A DNA stretch of 7,056 bases from Elusimicrobiota bacterium (GTDB taxonomy: Bacteria > Elusimicrobiota > Elusimicrobia > Elusimicrobiales > UBA9959). Under the pieces are notes generated by a model. It was given only the letters and a program-made list of their open reading frames with translations. It was not told where the DNA came from and did not search any database. Location of the stretch: positions 1 through 7,056 of the forward strand of contig DNQL01000310.1 in the NCBI GenBank assembly GCA_003500765.1. The letters run 5' to 3'. The position numbers and the translations under genes were made by a program. This document shows, piece by piece, positions 1 through 6,719 of the stretch (position 1 is its first letter; every line of letters starts with the position of its first letter).

Positions 1-666
1 GAGGACGGCGCCTATAGCGCGGCCGCTTTCGCCGCCCCCATAAGCGGCGGCTGGACGGGAGCCTTCTCCTTCGCGCGGCTCGACTACGGCGGCTTCCAGG
101 GCCGCGACGAGAACAGGGCTCTCACCGGGTCCTTCGAGGCTTCCGATAAGTCCTTCGCCCTCTCCGCGGCCGGGCCCGTGGGCGGCGGCGTCGGCTTCGG
201 CGTTACCGCCAGGCACTTCTCCTCCTATATCGCCGGCCGCACGGCCTCGGCCTTCTCGGCCGACGCGGGCGTGACGGCCAAAATGCCCTCGGCTCCCGTC
301 AGGCTGGGCCTGGCGGTGCGCAATATCGGCGGCGGCCTGGACTACGGCTACGGCAATAACCGCCTGCCCCTGTCGGTCAGCCTGGGCGCCGCGGTCAACG
401 TCCTGCCGGGCATGGCCCTGGCGGCCGACGTCAAGCGCCTGGTCTACGACCGCGAGACCACCGTCAGCGTGGGCACCGAGTACATGCTCGGCGGCTCGAT
501 GACGATGCGCGGAGGCTACGCGGCGCAGATGGGCGGCGCGGACATCCTGGGCGGCTTCTCCGGCGGCCTCGGCATCAGGATGTCCAACCTGCGGCTGGAC
601 TACTCTTTCACCCCGTTCGCCGGCTTCGGCTCCTCCAAGCGGCTCACGATGGGCTTGACCTTCTGA
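1..666 (+). CDS. PorV/PorQ-like outer-membrane beta-barrel protein, 3' part
   Basis: The frame is open from the first base, so the start lies outside the window; 221 residues are visible before the TGA at 664-666. The protein is rich in Gly, Ala, Ser and aromatic residues that alternate in short strands ended by Gly-rich turns, as in an outer-membrane barrel. It ends with LRLDYSFTPFAGFGSSKRLT followed by MGLTF. This closely resembles the closing strands of PorV/PorQ (UPF0164) proteins, where a Tyr/Phe-containing strand, a short Gly turn and a final strand ending in Phe are usual. In Bacteroidetes, PorV works with the type IX secretion system; in other phyla the role of these paralogs is unsettled, so I assign only an outer-membrane location. 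An ATG-like start is not needed at 178 (GTG), because homologous-looking sequence continues upstream of it. A terminator follows directly. Confidence 0.72.
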   Translation, partial: EDGAYSAAAFAAPISGGWTGAFSFARLDYGGFQGRDENRALTGSFEASDKSFALSAAGPVGGGVGFGVTARHFSSYIAGRTASAFSADAGVTAKMPSAPVRLGLAVRNIGGGLDYGYGNNRLPLSVSLGAAVNVLPGMALAADVKRLVYDRETTVSVGTEYMLGGSMTMRGGYAAQMGGADILGGFSGGLGIRMSNLRLDYSFTPFAGFGSSKRLTMGLTF

Positions 667-690
667 CGCGCCGCATCCGGACTCGCGCCG

Positions 691-713
691 CCCCTCCCAC
701 GGAGGGGTTTTTT
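691..713 (+). terminator. Intrinsic terminator after the barrel gene
   Basis: A perfect 7-bp stem (CCCCTCC at 691-697, GGAGGGG at 701-707) with a 3-base CAC loop is followed at once by six T residues (708-713), then ATTT. It starts 25 bases after the barrel stop codon. It separates the barrel transcript from the permease operon, which starts about 40 bases further on. Confidence 0.93.
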
Positions 714-735
714 ATTTCCCGCCCGGGCTCCAATT

Positions 736-752
736 TGCTATTTTCATTATTA
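736..752 (+). promoter_or_regulatory. Possible extended -10 promoter with an almost absent leader
   Basis: Just before the permease ATG is an AT-rich island in GC-rich DNA. It contains TGCTATTTT (736-744), which matches the extended -10 pattern TGnTATAAT at the TG and at four of six hexamer positions. Transcription would then start around 750-753, on or beside the ATG at 753. No Shine-Dalgarno sequence is present upstream of that ATG, unlike the two following genes, which fits a leaderless mRNA. I see no good -35 element. The placement is inferred from position and motif only. Confidence 0.45.
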
Positions 753-2048
753 ATGGAAGACAAGTTGTATTACCCCGAAGACAGGATACCCCTTAAAAGA
801 CTGATACCCATGGGCATGCAGCACGTCGTGGCGATGTTCGGAGCCACGGTGCTGGCGCCCGTCCTGATGGGATTCAACCCGCAGACCGCCGTGTTCTTCT
901 CCGGCGTCGGCACGCTCATCTTCATCGCGATAACGCGCTTTAAGGTGCCCAGCTACCTCGGCTCTTCTTTCGCCTTCATCGGGCCGGTGCTGGCCGTGAC
1001 GGGCGGCCGGCCCGAAGGCATACCGGCGGCGCTCTGCGGCATAGCCGGGGCGGCGCTGCTCTACGCGCTGGCCGCCGCTTATACGATGAAGCGCGGCTCC
1101 GGCTGGATAGACCGGCTGATGCCGCCGGTGGTCACCGGCTCGGTGGTGGCGCTCATCGGCCTGAACCTGGCCGGCTCCGCCGTGCAGAACTCGGTCAACG
1201 CCGACTTCCTCCTGGCCACGCGGCACGATTACCTGGTCTTCGGCGCGGCGGCTTTCACTTTCCTGGCTTCGGCCGCCGTCTCGATATACGCGCGCGGATT
1301 CCTGCGCCTCCTTCCCATACTCACGGGCGTGGTCGCCGGCTGCGTCCTGTCCGCCTGGCTGGGACTGATAAGCCCGGAGAGCTGGGCCGCCGTGATGAAC
1401 GCGCCCTGGCTGGGCCTGCCGCCGTTCCAGGCGCCCGCCTTCTCCCTGCCGGCCCTGCTCGTGATAGCGCCGGTCTTCGTGGTGCTGGTGGCCGAGAACA
1501 AGGGCCATATCGAGGCCATAGGCGGCTACATTAAGCGGGACCTCAACCCGCACCTGGGCCGGGCTTATATGGGCGACGCCGTCGCCTCCTTCGTCTCGGC
1601 CATGGGCGGCGGCACGCCGCAGACCACCTACGCCGAGAACATGGGCGTCATGGCCATCACCCGCGTCTTCAGCGTCTACAATTTCCTGGCCGCGGCCTGC
1701 ATGGCCATACTCCTGGGCCTCTGCCCCAAGTTCGGCGCGCTGATACAGGCCATACCGGCGCCGGTGCTGGGCGGCGTAACGCTGATACTCTACGGCCTCA
1801 TCGCGCTGATGGGCGTGAAGATCTGGCTGGACGCCCGTGTCGATTTCTGCTCTCACAAGAACCTTATAATAGCCGGGGCTTCGCTCATCGCGGCCACCGG
1901 GCTCGGGGTGAAAGGCATCACCGTCGCCGGCGTCAACATAGCCGGTATCGCCTTCGGCACCGTCCTGGCGGTACTGCTGAACTTGCTGCTGTCCCTCGGC
2001 GGCGCGGACGACCCGCAGGACAGGCGAGCCTGCGAAACCGGAGCATAA
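753..2048 (+). CDS. uraA: Uracil/xanthine-type NCS2 permease (UraA/RutG-like)
   Basis: This 431-residue inner-membrane protein of the NCS2/NAT family probably imports uracil or a related nucleobase with a proton. The whole chain is hydrophobic, consistent with the family's 14 segments. Residues known to matter in E. coli UraA are present: His24 in the first segment (MQHVVAMFGATVLAP), Glu248 and His252 in AENKGH, and Glu295 in TTYAEN. The NAT signature is seen as ENMGVMAITR. Stretches such as PSYLGSS, MPPVVTG, APVFVVLVAEN and CPKFGALI look closer to RutG than to UraA by memory, so the exact substrate (uracil, thymine or xanthine) is open. I chose ATG 753 because MEDKLYYPEDRIPL matches family N-termini; a TTG at 735 would add six residues that overlap the likely promoter. 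It heads the operon with glpT, whose start lies 9 bases after this stop. Of its 30 Ile codons, 18 are ATA. Confidence 0.93.
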   Translation: MEDKLYYPEDRIPLKRLIPMGMQHVVAMFGATVLAPVLMGFNPQTAVFFSGVGTLIFIAITRFKVPSYLGSSFAFIGPVLAVTGGRPEGIPAALCGIAGAALLYALAAAYTMKRGSGWIDRLMPPVVTGSVVALIGLNLAGSAVQNSVNADFLLATRHDYLVFGAAAFTFLASAAVSIYARGFLRLLPILTGVVAGCVLSAWLGLISPESWAAVMNAPWLGLPPFQAPAFSLPALLVIAPVFVVLVAENKGHIEAIGGYIKRDLNPHLGRAYMGDAVASFVSAMGGGTPQTTYAENMGVMAITRVFSVYNFLAAACMAILLGLCPKFGALIQAIPAPVLGGVTLILYGLIALMGVKIWLDARVDFCSHKNLIIAGASLIAATGLGVKGITVAGVNIAGIAFGTVLAVLLNLLLSLGGADDPQDRRACETGA

Positions 2049-2057
2049 AGGAACATA

Positions 2058-3437
2058 ATGCTGGACAAATTCCTCTCCATATACAGACCCGCTAAATTCA
2101 TCGGCCCGCTGCCTAAAGAAAAAATAGACCCCGAATATAAAAAGCTCCGCTGGCAGGTGATGCTGACCATCTTCTTCGGCTACGCCGGGTTCTACCTGGT
2201 GCGCAAGAACTTCTCGCTGGCCAAGCCTTACCTGATAAGCGAATTCGGCTTCACCAAGGGTGACGTGGGCCTGATAGCGGCGGCGTTGTCGGTGGCCTAC
2301 GGCCTGAGCAAATTCGTGATGGGGAACGTCTCGGACCGCTCCAACCCGCGCTACTTCATGGCCACCGGGCTGATACTCTCGGGCGCCATCAACCTGGTCT
2401 TCCCCTCGCTGACCTCGGCGCTGTGGGCGCTGACGGCGCTGTGGTTCGTCAACGGCTGGGTGCAGGGCATGGGCTGGCCGCCCTGCGCGCGCACACTGAC
2501 GCACTGGTTCTCCGACGGCGAGCGCGGCACCAAGTTCGCCATCTGGAACCTGGCGCATAATGTCGGCGGCGGCATAGTCGGGCCGATAATCAACTGGGCG
2601 ATGGCGATAGCGGCGGCGCTGTCGCTGGGCGCGCTGCTGGGGAACAGGCTGCCCTTCTACCTTATCTTCTATGTGCCGGCGCTGATGTCGATAGGCATGG
2701 GCCTGATGATCGCCGTCTTCCTGCGCGACACGCCGCAGAGCTGCGGCCTGCCGTCCATCGAGGACCATACCGGCGACCGCCCGGACACCTGCGTGGACGA
2801 CCCGGAGCGCGAGCTGGGGGCGAAGGAGATCTTCACCCGCTTCGTCTTCAAAAATAAAATGCTCTGGCTGCTGGCCGTGGCCAACGTCTTCGTCTATGTC
2901 ATACGCTACGGCGTGCTGGACTGGGCGCCCACCTATCTCACGCAGGTCAAGGACTGCCCGGCCGACATAGCGCGCTGGCAGTTCTTCATCTACGAATACG
3001 CCGGCATACCGGGCACGCTGCTGGCCGGCTGGGCGTCCGACCGCTGGTTCGGCGGCCGCAGGGGCCCCATCTCCGTCATCTACATGGTGCTGGTCACCGC
3101 GGCGGTCTGGGTTTACTGGAAGAACCCCGCGGGGAACTTCATGGTGGATTCGGCAGCGCTTTTCGTAATAGGCTTCCTGATATACGGCCCTGTCATGCTG
3201 ATCGGCGTAGGCGCCGTCGACCTGGTGCCCAAGAAGGCCGCCGGCACCGCGGCCGGCTTCACTGGGCTTTTCGGATATATGGGCGGCGCGGTCATCGCCG
3301 AGCTCGGCATGGGCCGCATCGTAGACAAATGGGGCTGGGACGGCGGCTTCTGGATGCTGCTGGTCTCCTGCGCGCTGGCCATAATACTGCTGGCTTTCAC
3401 CTGGCGGACGCATCACCAGGACTGCAAACTAAGGTAA
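2058..3437 (+). CDS. glpT: Glycerol-3-phosphate:phosphate antiporter GlpT (MFS)
   Basis: This 459-residue inner-membrane transporter imports glycerol-3-phosphate in exchange for inorganic phosphate. Similarity to E. coli GlpT runs end to end. It includes EYKKLRWQ, GYAGFYLVRKNFSLAKPYL, MGNVSDRSNPR, QGMGWPPCARTLTHW, AHNVGGG, RDTPQSCGLP, RYGVLDWAPTYL, EYAGIPGTLLAGW, GFLIYGPVMLIG and PKKAAGTAAGFTGLFGYMGG. The substrate-site arginines (Arg49 and Arg283, matching Arg45 and Arg269 of E. coli) and His167 (His165 in E. coli) are all kept. The acidic central loop lies at about 231-256. One difference is about 12 extra residues after HNVGGG, around 171-200. A Shine-Dalgarno AAGGA (2048-2052) lies 5 bases before the ATG and overlaps the permease stop. 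Paired with the secreted phosphodiesterase downstream, the substrate assignment is strong; UhpT or PgtP sugar-phosphate transporters are less likely. Confidence 0.97.
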   Translation: MLDKFLSIYRPAKFIGPLPKEKIDPEYKKLRWQVMLTIFFGYAGFYLVRKNFSLAKPYLISEFGFTKGDVGLIAAALSVAYGLSKFVMGNVSDRSNPRYFMATGLILSGAINLVFPSLTSALWALTALWFVNGWVQGMGWPPCARTLTHWFSDGERGTKFAIWNLAHNVGGGIVGPIINWAMAIAAALSLGALLGNRLPFYLIFYVPALMSIGMGLMIAVFLRDTPQSCGLPSIEDHTGDRPDTCVDDPERELGAKEIFTRFVFKNKMLWLLAVANVFVYVIRYGVLDWAPTYLTQVKDCPADIARWQFFIYEYAGIPGTLLAGWASDRWFGGRRGPISVIYMVLVTAAVWVYWKNPAGNFMVDSAALFVIGFLIYGPVMLIGVGAVDLVPKKAAGTAAGFTGLFGYMGGAVIAELGMGRIVDKWGWDGGFWMLLVSCALAIILLAFTWRTHHQDCKLR

Positions 3438-3442
3438 GGGGA
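3436..3442 (+). promoter_or_regulatory. Ribosome binding site fixing the phosphodiesterase start
   Basis: The purine run AAGGGGA overlaps the end of the glpT stop codon and lies 6 bases before the ATG at 3449. It supports that ATG over an in-frame ATG at 3329, which sits inside glpT and would put 40 residues without membrane or family features ahead of a clear signal peptide. Confidence 0.75.
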
Positions 3443-3448
3443 ATTATC

Positions 3449-4333
3449 ATGAAAAGAACGGCTCTTGCGCTCATCGCGCTGATGATGGCGGGCAACGCTT
3501 CCGCGGAAGGGGTACGCAGGGTCTGGGTGGAAGGCCACCGCGGTTCGCGCGGCACGCATCCCGAGAACACTATCCCCGCTTTCGAAGAGGCCCTGCGCGC
3601 CGGGGTCGACGTGCTGGAGTTCGACCTGGGCGTGACGAAGGACAACATCGTCGTCGTATCGCACGACCCTTACGTAAGCCCGGTCATCTGCCTGGGGCCC
3701 GGCGGGAAGAAACTGGCCTCCCCCGTGGCGATACGCTCGCTGACGCTAAAGGAGCTCAAAGAATACGACTGCGGCTCGCTGAAGAACCCGCGCTTCCCCG
3801 AACAGACCCCGGTGCCCGGGACCCGCGTCCCTACGCTCGACGAAGTTCTTTCCTACGTAAAAGCCTCCAATCACCCGGCCGCCGCCCGGGTGCGCTTCAA
3901 TATAGAGACCAAGCTCTCGCCCGGCGAGCCGGAACTGGCCCCCGCCCCCGCCGAGTTCGCAAGGTTGGTCTCCTCCGTCCTTAAAAAGCACGGGGTCGAA
4001 AGAAGGACGGTCGTGCAGTCCTTCGACTACCGCACGCTGCTCGAGATGAAGAAAATAGCCCCGGCCGTGAAGACCGCGCAGCTCACCGCCGACAATTTGC
4101 TGGACCCCGACTCGGTGGTGCGCGGCTCGCGGGCGGACATCTGGAGCCCCTACTTCAAGTGGATAAACGGCGATATCGTCAAAAAAGCGCAGAAGTCGGG
4201 CATACAGGTGGTGCCGTGGACGCTCAACTCCGAGGAGGAGTGGGACCGCGCCGTCTCCTACGGAGTGGACGGGATCATCACCGACTACCCGGCGAAACTG
4301 ATAGACCACCTGAAAAAGAAGAAGCTGCGCTGA
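3449..4333 (+). CDS. glpQ: Secreted glycerophosphodiester phosphodiesterase
   Basis: The 294-residue protein hydrolyses glycerophosphodiesters (deacylated phospholipids) to glycerol-3-phosphate and an alcohol. Residues 1-19 (MKRTALALIALMMAGNASA) form a Sec signal peptide with an A-S-A cleavage site, so it should act in the periplasm or outside. The GDPD TIM-barrel motifs are in order: EGHRGSRGTHPENT with catalytic His30 and Arg31, LEFDLGVTKDN with metal ligands Glu57 and Asp59, VVSHDP with the second catalytic His72, NIETK with Glu153, QSFDY, VVPWTLN and GVDGIITDYP at the end. All expected active-site residues are present. It is shorter than E. coli GlpQ (about 358 residues) and longer than cytoplasmic UgpQ, so the symbol marks the role rather than strict orthology. 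It starts 11 bases after glpT, which would import its product. The last codons form one arm of the convergent hairpin. Confidence 0.95.
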   Translation: MKRTALALIALMMAGNASAEGVRRVWVEGHRGSRGTHPENTIPAFEEALRAGVDVLEFDLGVTKDNIVVVSHDPYVSPVICLGPGGKKLASPVAIRSLTLKELKEYDCGSLKNPRFPEQTPVPGTRVPTLDEVLSYVKASNHPAAARVRFNIETKLSPGEPELAPAPAEFARLVSSVLKKHGVERRTVVQSFDYRTLLEMKKIAPAVKTAQLTADNLLDPDSVVRGSRADIWSPYFKWINGDIVKKAQKSGIQVVPWTLNSEEEWDRAVSYGVDGIITDYPAKLIDHLKKKKLR

Positions 4334-4348
4334 CCTCAGCGCAGCTTC
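4321..4348 (-). terminator. Convergent-operon hairpin terminator
   Basis: A perfect 13-base inverted repeat (4321-4333 against 4336-4348, with two bases between) includes the last codons and stop of the phosphodiesterase gene. Read on the minus strand the hairpin is followed by TTCTTTTTC, so it is a good intrinsic terminator for the minus-strand operon, whose last stop is 25 bases before it. Read on the plus strand there is no T run after it (CCCGCAAGTCCC), so it would stop plus-strand transcription only weakly, though it could protect the 3' end of that mRNA. Confidence 0.8.
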
Positions 4349-4373
4349 CCGCAAGTCCCCTTCCGGGGGGCGC

Positions 4374-4961
4374 TTACACGCCCTTGAACGAATCCGCGAG
4401 CCGCCTGAACACCGGCAGGTACTTCCCGTAATCGGCCTTGGGGGCCGAGAAATGCAGCACGTGGAAGCCGCCTTTTTTGGCGGCCGGGACTACGTATATC
4501 GTCTCACGCAATACGACGCTCTCCTCGGACTTCCCCTCCGGGTGCAGGAAGCGCTTGCGCTCCCTGGCCAGCGAGAAAGCCTTCGACTTCGACTTGCCGA
4601 CTTCCGCTTTCTTAACCGGGCCGTAGGTCTCCGTGGGGCTCTTGGTCTCGCCCAGCGAGTTCTTTGAATTGCGGGCGAGGAAATCGTCGTGGCCCTTGAA
4701 GTCCGAGTTGCCGGGCGCGTAGTAAGTGACGAAGATAAGCGCCGGCGCCTTCCCGGAGTTGGGCGCGGCCAACTCTATACCGTAGATGCCGTCCTCTTCC
4801 TCGTAGGAGGTGTCGCGGGTGAACTTCCAGGCGGCCGGGATGACACAGGAGAAATAATCGTTGTCCATGGTATAAAGCTTGGACTCCGGGGGCTTGACGG
4901 CGTCCTTGGCCGTCAGTACCGCGGGGAGGCATAAAAGGAGCGCGGCGGCCAGGCGGATCAT
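4374..4961 (-). CDS. Exported protein of unknown function, possibly PsbP/DcrB-like
   Basis: This 195-residue protein is not one I recognise by name. Residues 1-18 (MIRLAAALLLCLPAVLTA) look like a Sec signal peptide; Cys11 is not in a proper lipobox. The mature part opens with YFSCVIPAAWKFTRD, then a charged DTSYEEEDGIYGIELAAP stretch, a beta strand ALIFVTYYAPGN, a Lys/Ser-rich middle (about 100-150), the strands ETIYVVPAAKKGGFHVLHF and a final helix YGKYLPVFRRLADSF. A strand with I-P-x-x-W near the start, paired strands and a closing helix ending in a Ser-Phe pair is the layout of small PsbP/DcrB-type domains, so I suggest that fold tentatively. Its ATG overlaps the stop of the upstream gene by four bases (ATGA), implying translational coupling. 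It is the last gene of the minus-strand operon. Confidence 0.82.
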   Translation of the reverse strand: MIRLAAALLLCLPAVLTAKDAVKPPESKLYTMDNDYFSCVIPAAWKFTRDTSYEEEDGIYGIELAAPNSGKAPALIFVTYYAPGNSDFKGHDDFLARNSKNSLGETKSPTETYGPVKKAEVGKSKSKAFSLARERKRFLHPEGKSEESVVLRETIYVVPAAKKGGFHVLHFSAPKADYGKYLPVFRRLADSFKGV

Positions 4962-6709
4962 GACTTATCCCCCGGCACCGGGACCACGGCGCCCTTCTTG
5001 CCCGAAGCGCCTGAAGACGTCTTCGTGGAGCGGCCCCACTGAGTCTCGGCCCGGTAATGCGCCGTGTAAACTCCGAGGTCGGCCAGGTCGGAGCGGATCT
5101 CCACCAGTGCGTCGGTACGGATATCGCGGACCGAACCGGCCAGTTCGTCGGCCTGCATCTGCAGCGCGTCGGCCAGCGGCAGGCCCAGCGCGTCCAGTTC
5201 GGCCCGTTCCTCCGCGGACAGACCGCCGCGGCGGGTCAGTTCGGTGTTGACGGCGGAGAGGACCTGCGAGGAGGCCGCCACCAGCGAGGGGGTGGAGGCG
5301 TAGTACATCTGCCTCATTACGCTGGCGAACTTTCGCGAGCCGTTCTCGCTGAAGGTGGTGGAGATGTCCAGCCGCTTCTGCGCGTAGGCGGAAGAGCCGC
5401 GCAGATCGGTGAAGAGGGTCTTGAAAGCCGCGTCCCCACCCAGCTTCTCGAGAGTGTAGGTAGCCTCCAGGGTGGAGGCCTCGATTTCGGCCTCCTGCGT
5501 ATTGGGCAGGTAGAGCCCCTGCTGCGACGCCCAGTGGGCCTGCATCTGGTGGGAGGATTCCCGGACGATGACCGGGGAGAGGTAGCGGGTCAGCTCGGCC
5601 AGCTGGGCGGGCTCGCGCATCAGCGACTCGGCGCTGTAGCCGCGCAGCCGCAGGAACTGCTGTACCGTTTCGGAATCCATCACGATGGTGCCGGTGGCGG
5701 CGTCGTAGCGGGCGTCGCAGCCGCCGCAGGGGGCGACGGTGACGTTAAGCCGGGCCTTCTTGGCGTAGAACTCGGCGACCCGGTCGCCGGCGGCAGTGCC
5801 CTTGACCTCGCGCAGGACGGAGGTCTCGAGCATGTCGCCCAGCAGCGCGCGCTGTTCGCTGGTGAGGACCTCGGAGGGAAGGGAGGCGCGGGCCGAATTT
5901 ATCGTGGCCTGTATATCGGCCGGCACCGCCGCGCCGCCGTCGAAGAAATTGCCCAGCAGGTAAGCCTGCTCCTGCAGGCTCTTGCCGTCCAGCGCGGAGA
6001 GCTGCTCGGGGGTAAGCGCCCCGGAATCTCGCGCGGCGTCCACCGCGTTCTGCAGCTCCTGCACGTCGCGGCGGCCTGCGACCACCGTGTCGCTGAAGCC
6101 CTCGAAGCCCGGCGCGCGGGAGATCCTGGCTATGACGGAGTTGCGCTCGCGCAGGGTCCAGGTCCTCCAGGCGTCGCGGTTGAGGCCCACACCCCTGGCC
6201 TGTCCCCAGTTCATGTTCATGGCAACGGCGCTGGTGCCGAAGACCACTTCCCACTTGCGGATGGCCTTCTCCACCGTGGACTCGAGCGCCGGAGTGAGGT
6301 CGCTCTTGTAATTCTTAAGCCAGGCCAGCACCTTCTCGGGCTCGGGGCCCACGCCGACCTCGGAGAGGGGCTTGTTGATGTCGACGCGCAGCTCGAGGGA
6401 TTCGCTGAGCCTGTTGGCGTCGGCCTCGTTCCAGCGCTGGCGGAACAGGTCGTCGAGGTCCTTTACGGCCTCGGCGCGCGAGATGAGCACGGCGGCGCGC
6501 TCTATGTCCACCGCGCGGATCTTGTCCAGCAGGGCCCCCTCGCGCAGGAAGCGGCGCGACTCGACGGGGTTGGCGCTGGCGATGGCGGCCTCGTAGGCGT
6601 TCATCCGCTCGGCCTGCGCCTCGGTCAGCTGCGCCGAGGCGCATACGGCCAGGGCCGGCGCCAACAGGGCGGCGGTCAGGGCGGTCCGGACGGTCTTGAG
6701 CGCGTTCAT
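4958..6709 (-). CDS. Exported Ala/Glu-rich protein with a degenerate zincin-like motif
   Basis: This 583-residue protein belongs to no family I can name. Residues 1-26 are a signal peptide ending A-S-A before Gln27; Cys23 (LAVC) is not a standard lipobox. Residues 27-310 look mainly helical, rich in Ala, Arg, Glu and Leu. A CGGC pair at 328-331 is followed by YDAATGTIVMD (335-345), helices, and SPVIVRESSHQMQAHW (378-393), then an acidic helix NTQEAEIEAS (403-412). This resembles the zincin order of strand, HExxH helix and downstream Glu helix, but the first ligand is Arg383 instead of His, while Glu384 and His387 remain. The C-terminus (about 550-583) is Ser/Lys/Gly-rich and probably disordered. 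Possible translation signals are an AAGG overlapping the upstream stop; the gene starts 10 bases after the peptidase gene ends. Gene and export are well supported; the zincin relation is inference. Confidence 0.88.
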   Translation of the reverse strand: MNALKTVRTALTAALLAPALAVCASAQLTEAQAERMNAYEAAIASANPVESRRFLREGALLDKIRAVDIERAAVLISRAEAVKDLDDLFRQRWNEADANRLSESLELRVDINKPLSEVGVGPEPEKVLAWLKNYKSDLTPALESTVEKAIRKWEVVFGTSAVAMNMNWGQARGVGLNRDAWRTWTLRERNSVIARISRAPGFEGFSDTVVAGRRDVQELQNAVDAARDSGALTPEQLSALDGKSLQEQAYLLGNFFDGGAAVPADIQATINSARASLPSEVLTSEQRALLGDMLETSVLREVKGTAAGDRVAEFYAKKARLNVTVAPCGGCDARYDAATGTIVMDSETVQQFLRLRGYSAESLMREPAQLAELTRYLSPVIVRESSHQMQAHWASQQGLYLPNTQEAEIEASTLEATYTLEKLGGDAAFKTLFTDLRGSSAYAQKRLDISTTFSENGSRKFASVMRQMYYASTPSLVAASSQVLSAVNTELTRRGGLSAEERAELDALGLPLADALQMQADELAGSVRDIRTDALVEIRSDLADLGVYTAHYRAETQWGRSTKTSSGASGKKGAVVPVPGDKS

Positions 6710-6719
6710 AACATTTACC

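Noticed and set aside
750..3416. An 888-codon open frame on the minus strand, antisense to the permease and GlpT genes
   Set aside because: Its translation is rich in His, Arg, Gln and Gly without any domain or membrane pattern, and it lies opposite two strongly recognised genes. Long stop-free antisense frames are expected in GC-rich coding DNA.
3329..3448. An upstream in-frame ATG that would lengthen the phosphodiesterase by 40 residues
   Set aside because: It lies inside glpT; the later ATG has a ribosome binding site and begins a clear signal peptide.
4357..4370. A second small hairpin (CCCC-TTCC-GGGG) after the convergent repeat
   Set aside because: It has a four-base stem and no T run on either strand, so it is not a credible terminator by itself.
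6706..6714. A two-codon minicistron (ATG TTA TGA) overlapping the start of the 583-residue gene on the minus strand
   Set aside because: It is so short that it can arise by chance, and the AAGG upstream is equally well explained as serving the main ATG.
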